NCBI GenBank assembly: GCA_028691095.1
Contig: JAQUZZ010000080.1
Location: 1 to 6,874, forward strand
Length of the DNA: 6,874 nt
Direction: 5' to 3'
Source: Alistipes sp.
GTDB taxonomy: Bacteria > Bacteroidota > Bacteroidia > Bacteroidales > Rikenellaceae
This document shows, piece after piece, positions 1 through 5,581 of this stretch. Each line of letters opens with the position of its first letter. The first letter of the stretch is position 1. The notes under the pieces were generated by a model. That model was not told the DNA's origin. It was given only the letters and a program-made list of their open reading frames with translations, and did no database searches. The translations under genes were made by a program, and so were the position numbers.

Positions 1-123
1 ATGACTTCCGAAGATTAGCAAAGGATTATGAACGAAAGGTGGTGTGTTCGGAAAATATGATATACTTGGCTTTTATTTCACTGATGCTAAAATGGTTATA
101 AATGATATTTTTAAACAGACTCT
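1..123 (+). mobile_element. 3' end of an IS5-family insertion sequence, left copy (truncated by window edge)
   Basis: Positions 5-123 are the perfect reverse complement of 6756-6874, so two oppositely oriented copies of one element border the segment. Inside lies the C-terminal coding end of a transposase (stop at 99-101), then 22 bp to the inner boundary, where identity with the other copy stops after 123. Read into the element the boundary is GAGTCTGTTTAAAAATATC, which resembles an IS terminus. The base context just outside is TTA here and TTAA at the other copy, compatible with a TA-rich target site. The other end of the element is outside the window, so target duplication cannot be tested. 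The seen part is the repeat and the coding tail. The IS5 assignment is family knowledge applied to about 31 residues. Confidence 0.82.
3..101 (+). CDS. IS5-family transposase, C-terminal fragment (5' part outside window)
   Basis: Frame 3 opens at the window edge and runs 32 codons to TAA at 99-101. It contains RRLAKDYE followed by MIYLAFISLMLKWL. This matches the characteristic tail of IS5-family DDE transposases, where a W/F-RRL-KDYE block with the last catalytic region is followed by a conserved 'S-E-x-MIY-A-x-I-x-LM' helix. The catalytic aspartates and most of the protein lie off the left edge. The fragment is too short for an ORF scan based on start codons. The frame is intact to its natural stop, so this is probably the end of a full-length gene cut by the window and not a decayed remnant. 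It reads inward, toward the AT-rich region and the thioredoxin-like gene. Confidence 0.78.
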   Translation, partial: DFRRLAKDYERKVVCSENMIYLAFISLMLKWL

Positions 124-487
124 AAGATATTAACAACTTTTTCATAGTCAATAGAGATAAGATGTTTTTCTACTCTTTTTACGGATTTTCGAGTTTCTCC
201 AGTTAAGCATTATCTTGCTTTCCCTCTAATAATTTCACACAATCAACCTTATTCATCCTTACCTAAGATTTATTACAGATAACCCATGGCAAGTTATACA
301 AAAATAACACAAAAAAAATATCAAAATAAAAAAAATACTATCTCAAAACCAGTATAGATGTACTATTTTAAGCAATCAAAAAGAATGACTACACTTTTTT
401 TTACGTTATATTACTTATATACCTATATTGCTAATAAATAGCATACTGCGCTTATTTTACTCAACCCAATAATTCAGAGCACAGATC
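124..487. other. AT-rich intergenic stretch with no gene recognised
   Basis: This stretch of about 360 bp is far richer in A+T than the rest of the window (well under a third G+C by eye) and has poly-A and poly-T tracts around 300-340 and 391-400. No frame carries a recognisable protein, and no tRNA or other RNA gene was seen. A small hairpin (TGCTA, 5-nt loop, TAGCA) sits at 429-443. It probably holds the native promoter of the downstream genes, but no good TTTG/TAnnTTTG pair was found; the nearest candidate is TATATTGC at 424-431. It begins exactly at the IS boundary, so it may be original upstream DNA interrupted by the insertion, or acquired AT-rich sequence. Confidence 0.6.
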
Positions 488-676
488 ATGATAGAATTCA
501 ACTCCACACACAATAGTGCTACGACTTCGGTAGCGGAAGCCCACTTCTCAAAATACGAAAAGGATTCCTTGCTCCGTTTCTTTCATAACAAGACGGAAAT
601 GCATCTTCACACTGCGGTTTCCATTTCACAAACAGACCTTGCATCCCGCTTCAAACCACAACGACAAACCCTCTAA
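488..676 (+). CDS. Small ORF, 62 aa, doubtful
   Basis: An ATG-to-TAA frame ends 12 bp before the start of the thioredoxin-like gene and is co-directional with it. The predicted peptide is polar, rich in Ser, Thr, His and Lys, with no signal peptide, membrane segment or motif that I recognise. Third codon positions are only about half G/C by count, lower than expected for the neighbouring genes. No Shine-Dalgarno sequence precedes it, although that is common in Bacteroidota. It could be a real small protein co-transcribed with the next gene, or simply the 5' untranslated region of that gene remaining open by chance. I favour the second slightly. Confidence 0.28.
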   Translation: MIEFNSTHNSATTSVAEAHFSKYEKDSLLRFFHNKTEMHLHTAVSISQTDLASRFKPQRQTL

Positions 677-688
677 CACCCTCGCACT

Positions 689-1399
689 ATGAGACAATGG
701 ATTATCGCACTGCTGGTCGTGCTCTTCGTAGCACCCTCGTTTGCCCAGCAAAAGACCTCGAACACGACAAGCCCTTCAACCACCGTCGCTGCCAAAGGGA
801 CCCTCTTCCAAACCGGAACGCTAAAGAGCCTCTTGGCCAAAGCTGCCAAAGAGAAGAAATATCTCTTTGTAGATGTGTACGCCTCTTGGTGTGGCCCCTG
901 CAAAACCATGGCAACCCGCATCTTTCCACAGCAGAAGATGGGCGACTATTTCAACAAGACCTTCGTGAACGCCAAGTTCGATGCCGAGAAAGGCGAAGGC
1001 ATTGAGATCGCCAAGAAATACGAAGTCGAGGCCTACCCGACCTTCCTGATTTTGGATAGCGAAGGCGCCGAAGTCGGACGCATTGTTGGGGGTGGAGAGG
1101 CCGACCTCTTCATCCAAAAGGTGCAACAGGTGGTTGTCAACATCGACAAGGAGGAGAAGAAACACTTCTCTCCCCCCCAACGACAGAACCCCGTGCCGAT
1201 GGCACGGGGTTCTGTCGTTTCTCAGGAGTCATTCTTCCGCTTTTCGCTCTACCGTATAGGTCAATCGAAGCGAATCACCCGTCGATCCTCCTCCGGAACC
1301 TCAATCCAGACGGTCATCACCTCGTCGGGGATCAACGACTCCACCTTCTCGGGCCACTCGACCAGACAGAGCTCTCCGCTAAAGAAGTACTCTTCATAG
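689..1399 (+). CDS. Secreted thioredoxin-like protein; frame runs past its expected stop
   Basis: Residues 1-19 form a signal peptide (MRQWIIALLVVLFVAPSFA, likely cut before QQK), so the protein acts in the periplasm or at the envelope. A low-complexity Ser/Thr linker follows, then a thioredoxin fold at about 40-152 with the redox motif WCGPC (Cys68, Cys71) and the cis-proline of AYPTF (Pro117). This fits a small thiol-disulfide oxidoreductase of the thioredoxin_7 / DsbD-gamma-like type. The exact substrate is unknown. The fold ends near residue 155, but the frame stays open to 236. Codons from 164 on are the terminator hairpin (1179-1219) and the antisense of tsaE (1261-1399), so that tail is very unlikely to be native. 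Codon 164 is CAA (1178-1180); a single C-to-T change would make TAA exactly at the hairpin base. Either the stop was lost or there is a base error beside a seven-C run. The domain call is firm and the C-terminus is not. Confidence 0.85.
   Translation: MRQWIIALLVVLFVAPSFAQQKTSNTTSPSTTVAAKGTLFQTGTLKSLLAKAAKEKKYLFVDVYASWCGPCKTMATRIFPQQKMGDYFNKTFVNAKFDAEKGEGIEIAKKYEVEAYPTFLILDSEGAEVGRIVGGGEADLFIQKVQQVVVNIDKEEKKHFSPPQRQNPVPMARGSVVSQESFFRFSLYRIGQSKRITRRSSSGTSIQTVITSSGINDSTFSGHSTRQSSPLKKYSS
1179..1222 (+). terminator. Strong stem-loop terminator between convergent genes
   Basis: A perfect 19-bp stem (1179-1197 with 1201-1219) closes a 3-nt loop (GAT) and is G+C-rich at the apex. It is followed on the plus strand by TTTCTC, a short and weak U tract. 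On the minus strand it is followed by seven Gs, so it is unlikely to end tsaE transcription by the intrinsic route, though the stem itself would stabilise both 3' ends. It lies between the end of the thioredoxin fold and the tsaE stop, the expected place for a terminator of the plus-strand gene. Confidence 0.75.
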
Positions 1400-1674
1400 C
1401 CGAAGTCGAACGCCTCCTCAATCCGGTTGATGCGATAAAAATCGAAATGATAGACCGAATTGGAATCCCGATCGTGATATTCGTTCACAATGGCAAATGT
1501 CGGACTGGTCACCGTATCGGCAACGCCCAATTCATCACAAATGGCTCGAATCAGGGTTGTTTTTCCGGCGCCCATCTCTCCTCGAAAAATCACGATGGAA
1601 CGTTGTCCGAGCGCATCCAAAATAGCGCATGCCACCTTGGGAAGCTCATCCGTTGAATCAATCTTGTATTCCAT
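1261..1674 (-). CDS. tsaE: tRNA threonylcarbamoyladenosine biosynthesis ATPase TsaE
   Basis: This 137-aa protein has the full YjeE/TsaE layout and the usual family length. The Walker A loop is GEMGAGKTT (residues 32-40), followed by the switch-like TSPTFAIVNEY block (56-66), HFDFYR with Asp78 (76-81), and the Walker B-like CLVEWPE (103-109). In bacteria TsaE works with TsaB and TsaD to load threonylcarbamoyl from TsaC/TsaC2 onto A37 of ANN-decoding tRNAs, and its ATPase activity resets the complex. It is cytoplasmic and normally essential. The gene lies 68 bp downstream of the acetyltransferase on the same strand and is probably co-transcribed with it. A repeat hairpin sits 20 bp upstream of the start. 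It converges on the thioredoxin-like gene, whose open frame overlaps its last 139 bp in antisense. Confidence 0.95.
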   Translation of the reverse strand: MEYKIDSTDELPKVACAILDALGQRSIVIFRGEMGAGKTTLIRAICDELGVADTVTSPTFAIVNEYHDRDSNSVYHFDFYRINRIEEAFDFGYEEYFFSGELCLVEWPEKVESLIPDEVMTVWIEVPEEDRRVIRFD

Positions 1675-1694
1675 GTTTTAAATCTAATACTTAT

Positions 1695-1724
1695 TTAACG
1701 TGAGTTTCACGAAGGGAAACCCAC
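1695..1724. repeat. Short dispersed hairpin repeat, copy 1
   Basis: The sequence AACGTGAGTTTCACGAAGG with its preceding TT (1695-1715) is identical to 4815-4835. The next nine bases differ at only two positions, giving 28 of 30 matches. It contains the small palindrome CGTGA-N3-TCACG. It sits in the gap between the acetyltransferase stop and the tsaE start, 20 bp upstream of the tsaE ATG on the transcribed strand. It is either a REP-like dispersed element or part of a 5' leader structure. Confidence 0.7.
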
Positions 1725-1742
1725 ACACTGTAACCTCAACCT

Positions 1743-2255
1743 TTACACTTCACGCATCCGCTCCACCTCGTGCTGCATGATATAGTCGTTCATATAAAAA
1801 CCCTGTCCGATCGGTTGATCGACCTGTCGCGTTACATGAAACCCCATACGTTCATAGAACCCCACGGCCGGATTCTTGCGGTTGACCGTCAACTCCACGG
1901 TTCCACAGCCTGCGGAGGTCTCGTTTTGCACCAGTGCAAAGATATGCTCCAGCAGTTGACGTCCTATGCCTTGTCCGTGAAAGGAGGACAATACATAGAT
2001 CTTGTGCACATGATAGAGCGTGGGAGTAAATCGCTCCACCGAAATGTACCCGCAAGGCGTCGTCCCGTGTCGCGCAATCCAGAAACGCTGGGTGCTCAAC
2101 TGCTTCTGCAAAGACTCCGCGGAGTACATCCACTCCATCATATACTCCACCTGTCCCTTGGTCAACAACGCCCCGTAGGTTTCGGGGAACACCTGTTCCG
2201 CCATCTGTCGAATCTGTGGAATCTGAGCCACAGAAGCCTCCTCTAATACAATCAT
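1743..2255 (-). CDS. GNAT family N-acetyltransferase
   Basis: This 170-aa protein fills the length of a single GNAT domain. The acetyl-CoA pyrophosphate loop (motif A) is HGQGIGRQLL at residues 93-102, preceded by the beta-4 strand HKIYVLSS (84-91). Motif B follows as ELTVNRKNPAVGFYERMGF (121-139), the usual 'N-x-x-A-x-x-F-Y-x-x-x-G-F' signature. The enzyme transfers acetyl from acetyl-CoA to an amine. The substrate cannot be told from sequence, and although it resembles generic diamine/ribosomal-type acetyltransferases in layout I would not assign RimI. The start ATG at 2255 agrees with a consensus promoter upstream (2273-2304). It is the first gene of a probable two-gene unit with tsaE and is divergent from hflX. 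Confidence 0.9.
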   Translation of the reverse strand: MIVLEEASVAQIPQIRQMAEQVFPETYGALLTKGQVEYMMEWMYSAESLQKQLSTQRFWIARHGTTPCGYISVERFTPTLYHVHKIYVLSSFHGQGIGRQLLEHIFALVQNETSAGCGTVELTVNRKNPAVGFYERMGFHVTRQVDQPIGQGFYMNDYIMQHEVERMREV

Positions 2256-2272
2256 CGCTCAAAATAAACGCT

Positions 2273-2304
2273 CAAATATAGCATACCGAACGCGGAACAC
2301 CAAA
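2273..2304 (-). promoter_or_regulatory. Bacteroidetes-type promoter for the acetyltransferase-tsaE unit
   Basis: On the minus strand TTTG (2304-2301) is followed after exactly 20 bp by TATATTTG (2280-2273). This fits the Bacteroides primary sigma consensus, TTTG at -33 and TAnnTTTG at -7. The -7 box ends 17 bp before the acetyltransferase ATG, so the 5' leader would be only about 10 nt. Confidence 0.72.
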
Positions 2305-2343
2305 CTTTTTCGGACAATCCTGCGTCGGGTTTTTATTCCCCAC

Positions 2344-2361
2344 TATTTTTGTGTATTTTTG
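2344..2361 (+). promoter_or_regulatory. Probable hflX promoter with two -7 boxes in tandem
   Basis: TATTTTTG occurs twice, 10 bp apart (2344-2351 and 2354-2361), and each matches TAnnTTTG. The upstream -33 element is poor; only a T-rich run (2330-2336) lies at the right distance from the second box. Transcription from either box would start about 50-75 nt before the chosen hflX ATG at 2423. A GTG at 2351 in the hflX frame falls inside this promoter, which argues against it as a start codon. Confidence 0.55.
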
Positions 2362-2422
2362 TAGATTCATCAGCCTTGCTTTTGCAGCAAAGGCTCTTTA
2401 TTGCATCTCGAAGCTCACGCGT

Positions 2423-3619
2423 ATGACCGAAAACATTTATACCTCCGCGCAGACCCAAACCGCCGTGTTGGTTGCCGTCTACTCCTCGGCTCAAGAGGAG
2501 CGTCAAACCACGGAGTATTTTGATGAACTGGAGTTTCTGGCCGAAACCGCCGGCATCACCACCGTCAAACGATTCACCCAGCGTATGCCTGCCCCCTCGG
2601 CCAAAACCTTTGTCGGAGAGGGAAAACTCGCGGAGATCACCACCTACGTCGAAGAGAATGACGTGGCTTATGTGATCTTCGATGATGAGTTGTCACCCGC
2701 CCAGCTGCGCAACTTGGATCGCACCTTCCACCACAAGATCTACGACCGCACCAGTCTGATTCTCGATATTTTCGTACAACGCGCCACCACCGCCTACGCC
2801 AAAACCCAAGTGGAACTGGCACAATGCCAATATCTGCTTCCGCGACTTACCGGAATGTGGACGCACTTGGAGCGACAACGCGGAGGCACCGGAACCCGCG
2901 GAGGAGCCGGAGAGCGTGAGATCGAGACCGACCGACGGGTCATCCGCAACCGCATCAGCCGACTCAAAGAACAACTTCAGAAGATCGACCGTCAAATGGC
3001 CGTGCAGCGCAGCAATCGAGGCGCGTTGGTACGTGTCGCGTTGGTGGGTTACACAAACGTAGGGAAATCGACCCTCATGAATCGGATTGCCAAAAGCGAA
3101 GTCTTCGCAGAGAACAAGCTCTTTGCCACCCTGGATACCACGGTGCGCAAGGTGGTGTTCGACAACCTGCCCTTTCTACTCTCCGACACCGTGGGATTCA
3201 TCCGCAAACTGCCGCATCAACTGGTCGAATCATTCAAATCGACCCTGGACGAGGTGCGCGAAGCCGATCTACTACTTCATGTGGTCGACCTCTCTCATCC
3301 CAACTTCGAGGAACAAATCGACGTCGTGAAACAGACCTTGCAGGAGATCGGTGCGGGCGACAAACCCGTCTTCCTGATCTTCAACAAGATCGACGCCTAC
3401 ACCTTCACCCCCAAAGCCGAAGACGACCTAACCCCCATCACCCCAGAGAATTACTCTCTGGAGGAGCTCAAGCAGAGTTGGATTGCGCGTGCCAACACCC
3501 CGTGCATCTTCCTCTCGGCACGCGAAAGTCTCAACATCGAGAAGTTCCGAAAAGATCTCTACGGCATGGTGCGGGAGATCCACTCCGGTCGCTATCCGTT
3601 CAACAATTTCTTATATTAA
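2423..3619 (+). CDS. hflX: Ribosome-associated GTPase HflX
   Basis: This 398-aa protein has the HflX order of domains. The N-terminal nucleotide-binding region (about 12-150) includes the conserved VGEGKL (64-69) and FDDELSPAQLRNL (86-98). Next come the glycine-rich GGTGTRGGAGE segment (154-164), a helical coiled linker (165-198) and the G domain: G1 GYTNVGKST (209-217), G2 within ATLDTT (235-240), G3 DTVGF (255-259), G4 NKID (321-324) and G5 SA (365-366). HflX binds the 50S E-site/peptidyl transferase region and splits stalled or hibernating 70S ribosomes under stress. The frame opens upstream at a GTG at 2351, but I chose ATG 2423 because the upstream part overlaps the promoter and lacks family similarity. 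The gene stands alone, with terminator hairpins downstream, and converges on the ROK kinase gene. Confidence 0.95.
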   Translation: MTENIYTSAQTQTAVLVAVYSSAQEERQTTEYFDELEFLAETAGITTVKRFTQRMPAPSAKTFVGEGKLAEITTYVEENDVAYVIFDDELSPAQLRNLDRTFHHKIYDRTSLILDIFVQRATTAYAKTQVELAQCQYLLPRLTGMWTHLERQRGGTGTRGGAGEREIETDRRVIRNRISRLKEQLQKIDRQMAVQRSNRGALVRVALVGYTNVGKSTLMNRIAKSEVFAENKLFATLDTTVRKVVFDNLPFLLSDTVGFIRKLPHQLVESFKSTLDEVREADLLLHVVDLSHPNFEEQIDVVKQTLQEIGAGDKPVFLIFNKIDAYTFTPKAEDDLTPITPENYSLEELKQSWIARANTPCIFLSARESLNIEKFRKDLYGMVREIHSGRYPFNNFLY

Positions 3620-3632
3620 CGGGCGTTTTAGG

Positions 3633-3797
3633 GATTGATCCCCTCATCATCTGAGGGGATCCTTATACGTTGTAAAAGACTTATTATCCTTCGATAATCC
3701 CCTTACCACCTCCCCCACACCGTTGGAGGAGGTGCTTTTTAGTGGCATTTTACGAATTGAGACCCTCCCTATCTAAGGGAATCTGAGGGGATCAATC
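3633..3797. repeat. MITE-like repeat mosaic between hflX and the kinase gene
   Basis: A 14-bp sequence, GATTGATCCCCTCA (3633-3646), is repeated exactly in inverse at 3784-3797, bracketing about 165 bp that almost fills the intergenic gap. The left arm also forms its own hairpin, a 10-bp perfect stem (3637-3646 with 3652-3661) and 5-nt loop, so ATCTGAGGGGATC appears both at 3649-3661 and 3781-3793. No coding frame of note lies inside. The interior includes the terminator at 3707-3740 and a block similar to 4885-4938. This could be a small non-autonomous element or nested hairpin repeats; no target duplication was identified. Confidence 0.5.
3707..3740 (+). terminator. Intrinsic terminator downstream of hflX
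   Basis: An 11-bp stem with one mismatch (3707-3717 with 3724-3734), G+C-rich, closes a 6-nt loop and is followed by C and five Ts (3736-3740). It sits about 90 bp after the hflX stop. On the minus strand no U tract follows, so it does not clearly end the kinase transcript. Its stem and downstream sequence belong to the same repeat family as 4885-4938. Confidence 0.7.
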
Positions 3798-3821
3798 ATC
3801 CTGCTCCTTCTCCCGTATCGT

Positions 3822-4799
3822 TTAGCACATCGCGCGATAAGCCGCAACCGAGAGCGCGGCATAATCGCCAATGCTCTCCCCCAAGCGTGCAGGAACAACA
3901 CGGCACACTTCACGCGCATACCCCAACGCCTGCTTGCGAATCACCTGTTCGGCTTTAGGCCAGAGCAGGTCGTGTGCTCGGGCAAAGATGCTGCCGATCA
4001 CGATCACCTCCGGGTTCAGCAGATCGATCAAGAGAGAGAGTCCCTCTCCCAAGAGTTTTCCACTCGTACGATAGACCTCCACGGCATCCGGATCTCCAGA
4101 CGAAGCAGCCTCTGCGACGCTCCGTGCCGTGATCCGCTCCAAATCGGCCGCCGTAGGACAATAACCCACCGACGAACCCATCTGCAACGCCTCTTGAGCC
4201 CGAGTGCGCGCCAACTGTTCGATGTCGCTTCCGCTACAAAATCCCTCAAACGACCCCGCTTTACCGTAACCCACGGGGCCAAAAGGACGCATTGCCATGT
4301 GCCCCACTTCGCCAGCCATATCGTTGGTGCCGCTATACAAGGCTCCGTTGAGCACCAATCCAGCACCCATGCCTGTACCAAACGTCAGGAAGATCATATT
4401 TCGAGTGCCTCGACCTGCCCCAAACTGCCACTCGGCCAGTGCACAAGCATTCGCATCATTCTGGATTCCGGTCTTTACGCCGAACCGCTTCTCAAAGAGC
4501 TCCACAATCGGCACATTGTCCCACCCCGGCAAATTGGGGGGCGACATAATCACGCCCCGTTGACTATCCAAGGGCCCGCCACAACTAATTCCAAAGGCTT
4601 CGACCTCCGACAACGTCACGCCATGCGTCGAAAGCAGTTGATCCACCTCAAGGAAGAAACGATCTATCACCGTTGCATATCCTTGCCGTTCGGTCGGGAA
4701 GCGCTCTTTTGCCAAGATCTCGATTCCCTCCGTCGTCTTCCGACCCAATACCACGGCACACTTCGTGCCGCCTATATCAATGCCTACTAAGTAATTCAT
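3822..4799 (-). CDS. ROK-family sugar kinase lacking the zinc-binding cysteines
   Basis: This 325-aa protein is the usual length for a ROK kinase without a DNA-binding domain. The N-terminal ATP phosphate loop is DIGGTK (8-13). NDANACALAE (114-123) supplies the catalytic Asp115, GTGMGAG (141-147) is the second phosphate loop, and GEVGH (163-167) gives the sugar-binding Glu164 and conserved His167. The usual ROK zinc motif C-x-C-G-x-x-G-C-x-E is replaced by V-G-Y-G-K-A-G-S-F-E (176-185), so all three cysteines are absent. It should phosphorylate a hexose or related sugar with ATP in the cytoplasm. Glucokinase, N-acetylmannosamine kinase or another specificity cannot be separated by eye. It is the last gene of the minus-strand cluster with the MFS transporter and gmhA, after a 173-bp repeat-bearing spacer. 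Confidence 0.9.
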   Translation of the reverse strand: MNYLVGIDIGGTKCAVVLGRKTTEGIEILAKERFPTERQGYATVIDRFFLEVDQLLSTHGVTLSEVEAFGISCGGPLDSQRGVIMSPPNLPGWDNVPIVELFEKRFGVKTGIQNDANACALAEWQFGAGRGTRNMIFLTFGTGMGAGLVLNGALYSGTNDMAGEVGHMAMRPFGPVGYGKAGSFEGFCSGSDIEQLARTRAQEALQMGSSVGYCPTAADLERITARSVAEAASSGDPDAVEVYRTSGKLLGEGLSLLIDLLNPEVIVIGSIFARAHDLLWPKAEQVIRKQALGYAREVCRVVPARLGESIGDYAALSVAAYRAMC

Positions 4800-4814
4800 A
4801 GATGTGTATGGATG

Positions 4815-4958
4815 TTAACGTGAGTTTCACGAAGGCAAACTCACTGCGTTAAATGAAAGGTTTATGCTTATCAATCCCTCCCAACCTCCCCCAAACCGTT
4901 GGGGGAGGAGCGAGTTAGCGGAATTTACGAAGGAAGACTCACTGCGTTTAAGTGAAAG
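4815..4958. repeat. Repeat cluster between gmhA and the kinase gene
   Basis: Three related blocks lie here. Positions 4815-4844 match 1695-1724 (28 of 30). Positions 4829-4859 recur about 98 bp on as 4927-4958, including the identical 12-mer ACTCACTGCGTT (4839-4850 and 4937-4948). Positions 4885-4938 resemble 3709-3763 near hflX, roughly three quarters identical by eye. The first block can also fold as GTGAGTTT (4820-4827) with AAACTCAC (4837-4844). The kinase ATG is 15 bp from the cluster on the transcribed strand. These look like copies of one dispersed intergenic repeat family, partly duplicated in tandem. Confidence 0.65.
4885..4908. other. Perfect 10-bp hairpin inside the repeat cluster
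   Basis: CCTCCCCCAA pairs perfectly with TTGGGGGAGG around the 4-nt loop ACCG. It lies 64 bp downstream of the gmhA stop on the transcribed (minus) strand. No U tract follows in either direction, so it is not a standard intrinsic terminator. It may protect the gmhA 3' end or reduce expression of the kinase gene. It is the counterpart of the hflX terminator stem, which does have a T tract. Confidence 0.6.
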
Positions 4959-4972
4959 AATCTTACGACAAT

Positions 4973-5554
4973 TTACAACCCCAATTCCAGTTCAATGTAA
5001 TGCACCAAGGAGTGGATCACCTTTTCGTGAATCTCCTGCGCCCGATCGGAGAAGTCGGTCTTGGGAGCCCGAATCTCCACATCGCACTTCGAGGCCATCT
5101 CGCCTCCCCCTTTCCCGGTCAGTGCCACCACACGCATTCCCATACTCTGCGCCGAAGCGATAGCCTCCAACACGTTACGCGAATTTCCACTGGAGGAGAT
5201 CCCCAATAACAAATCCCCGGGGCGACCTATGGCCTCCACGGCTTTGGAGAAGATAAAATCAAACCCATAATCGTTCGCCACACAGGTGATATGCGAAGGA
5301 TCACTCAGGGCTACCGCCGCCAACGCACGACGATTTCCGCGGAATCGGCCTGTCAACTCTTCGGCAAAGTGCATCGCATCACACAGAGAGCCTCCGTTGC
5401 CGCAAGTGATGATCTTCCCTCCCTTTTGCAGGGTCTCGACCATCAAGGCTCCTGCTTGGTCGATGGCTTGCCACGTCCGATCGTCCGAAGTAAATTGTTC
5501 CAATACACGCGCTGCATCCGCAAACCCAGCGCGCACGGCATCCATTGTTGTCAT
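4973..5554 (-). CDS. gmhA: Sedoheptulose-7-phosphate isomerase (phosphoheptose isomerase) GmhA
   Basis: This 193-aa SIS-domain protein matches the length and motifs of GmhA/LpcA. CGNGGS (51-56) and SSSGNS (120-125) form the sugar-phosphate pocket. CDAMHFAEELTGRF (58-71) carries zinc-binding His62 and Glu66. The C-terminal DRAQEIHEKVIHSLVHYIE (170-188) supplies Gln173 and the catalytic/zinc His181. These are the residues known from the E. coli enzyme (His61, Glu65, Gln172, His180). The cytoplasmic enzyme converts sedoheptulose 7-phosphate to D-glycero-D-manno-heptose 7-phosphate, the first step toward ADP- or GDP-heptose for LPS core, capsule or S-layer glycans. The MFS gene stop lies 27 bp upstream, so the two are likely one transcript. 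An alternative start at Met4 is possible. No other heptose genes are in the window, so a catabolic sugar-phosphate role beside the ROK kinase remains an alternative. Confidence 0.9.
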   Translation of the reverse strand: MTTMDAVRAGFADAARVLEQFTSDDRTWQAIDQAGALMVETLQKGGKIITCGNGGSLCDAMHFAEELTGRFRGNRRALAAVALSDPSHITCVANDYGFDFIFSKAVEAIGRPGDLLLGISSSGNSRNVLEAIASAQSMGMRVVALTGKGGGEMASKCDVEIRAPKTDFSDRAQEIHEKVIHSLVHYIELELGL

Positions 5555-5581
5555 TATCTCAATTTTTTTGAATCGGTCAGA

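Noticed and set aside
2351..2422. HflX start at GTG 2351
   Set aside because: It falls within the tandem -7 boxes, and the extra 24 residues do not resemble HflX N-termini.
3637..3661. Second hflX terminator
   Set aside because: The 10-bp hairpin is followed by CTTATACG and not a T run. It fits better as part of the repeat mosaic, although it could still stabilise the mRNA end.
3972..4790. Open frame of 272 codons on the plus strand
   Set aside because: It is fully antisense to the ROK kinase, whose motifs are unambiguous. The translated product is rich in His, Arg and Ser with no recognisable domain.
4885..4908. Intrinsic terminator after gmhA
   Set aside because: The stem is perfect, but no U tract follows on either strand.
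4815..4958. CRISPR array
   Set aside because: The repeated units are few, diverged, about 98 bp apart and contain no uniform spacers.
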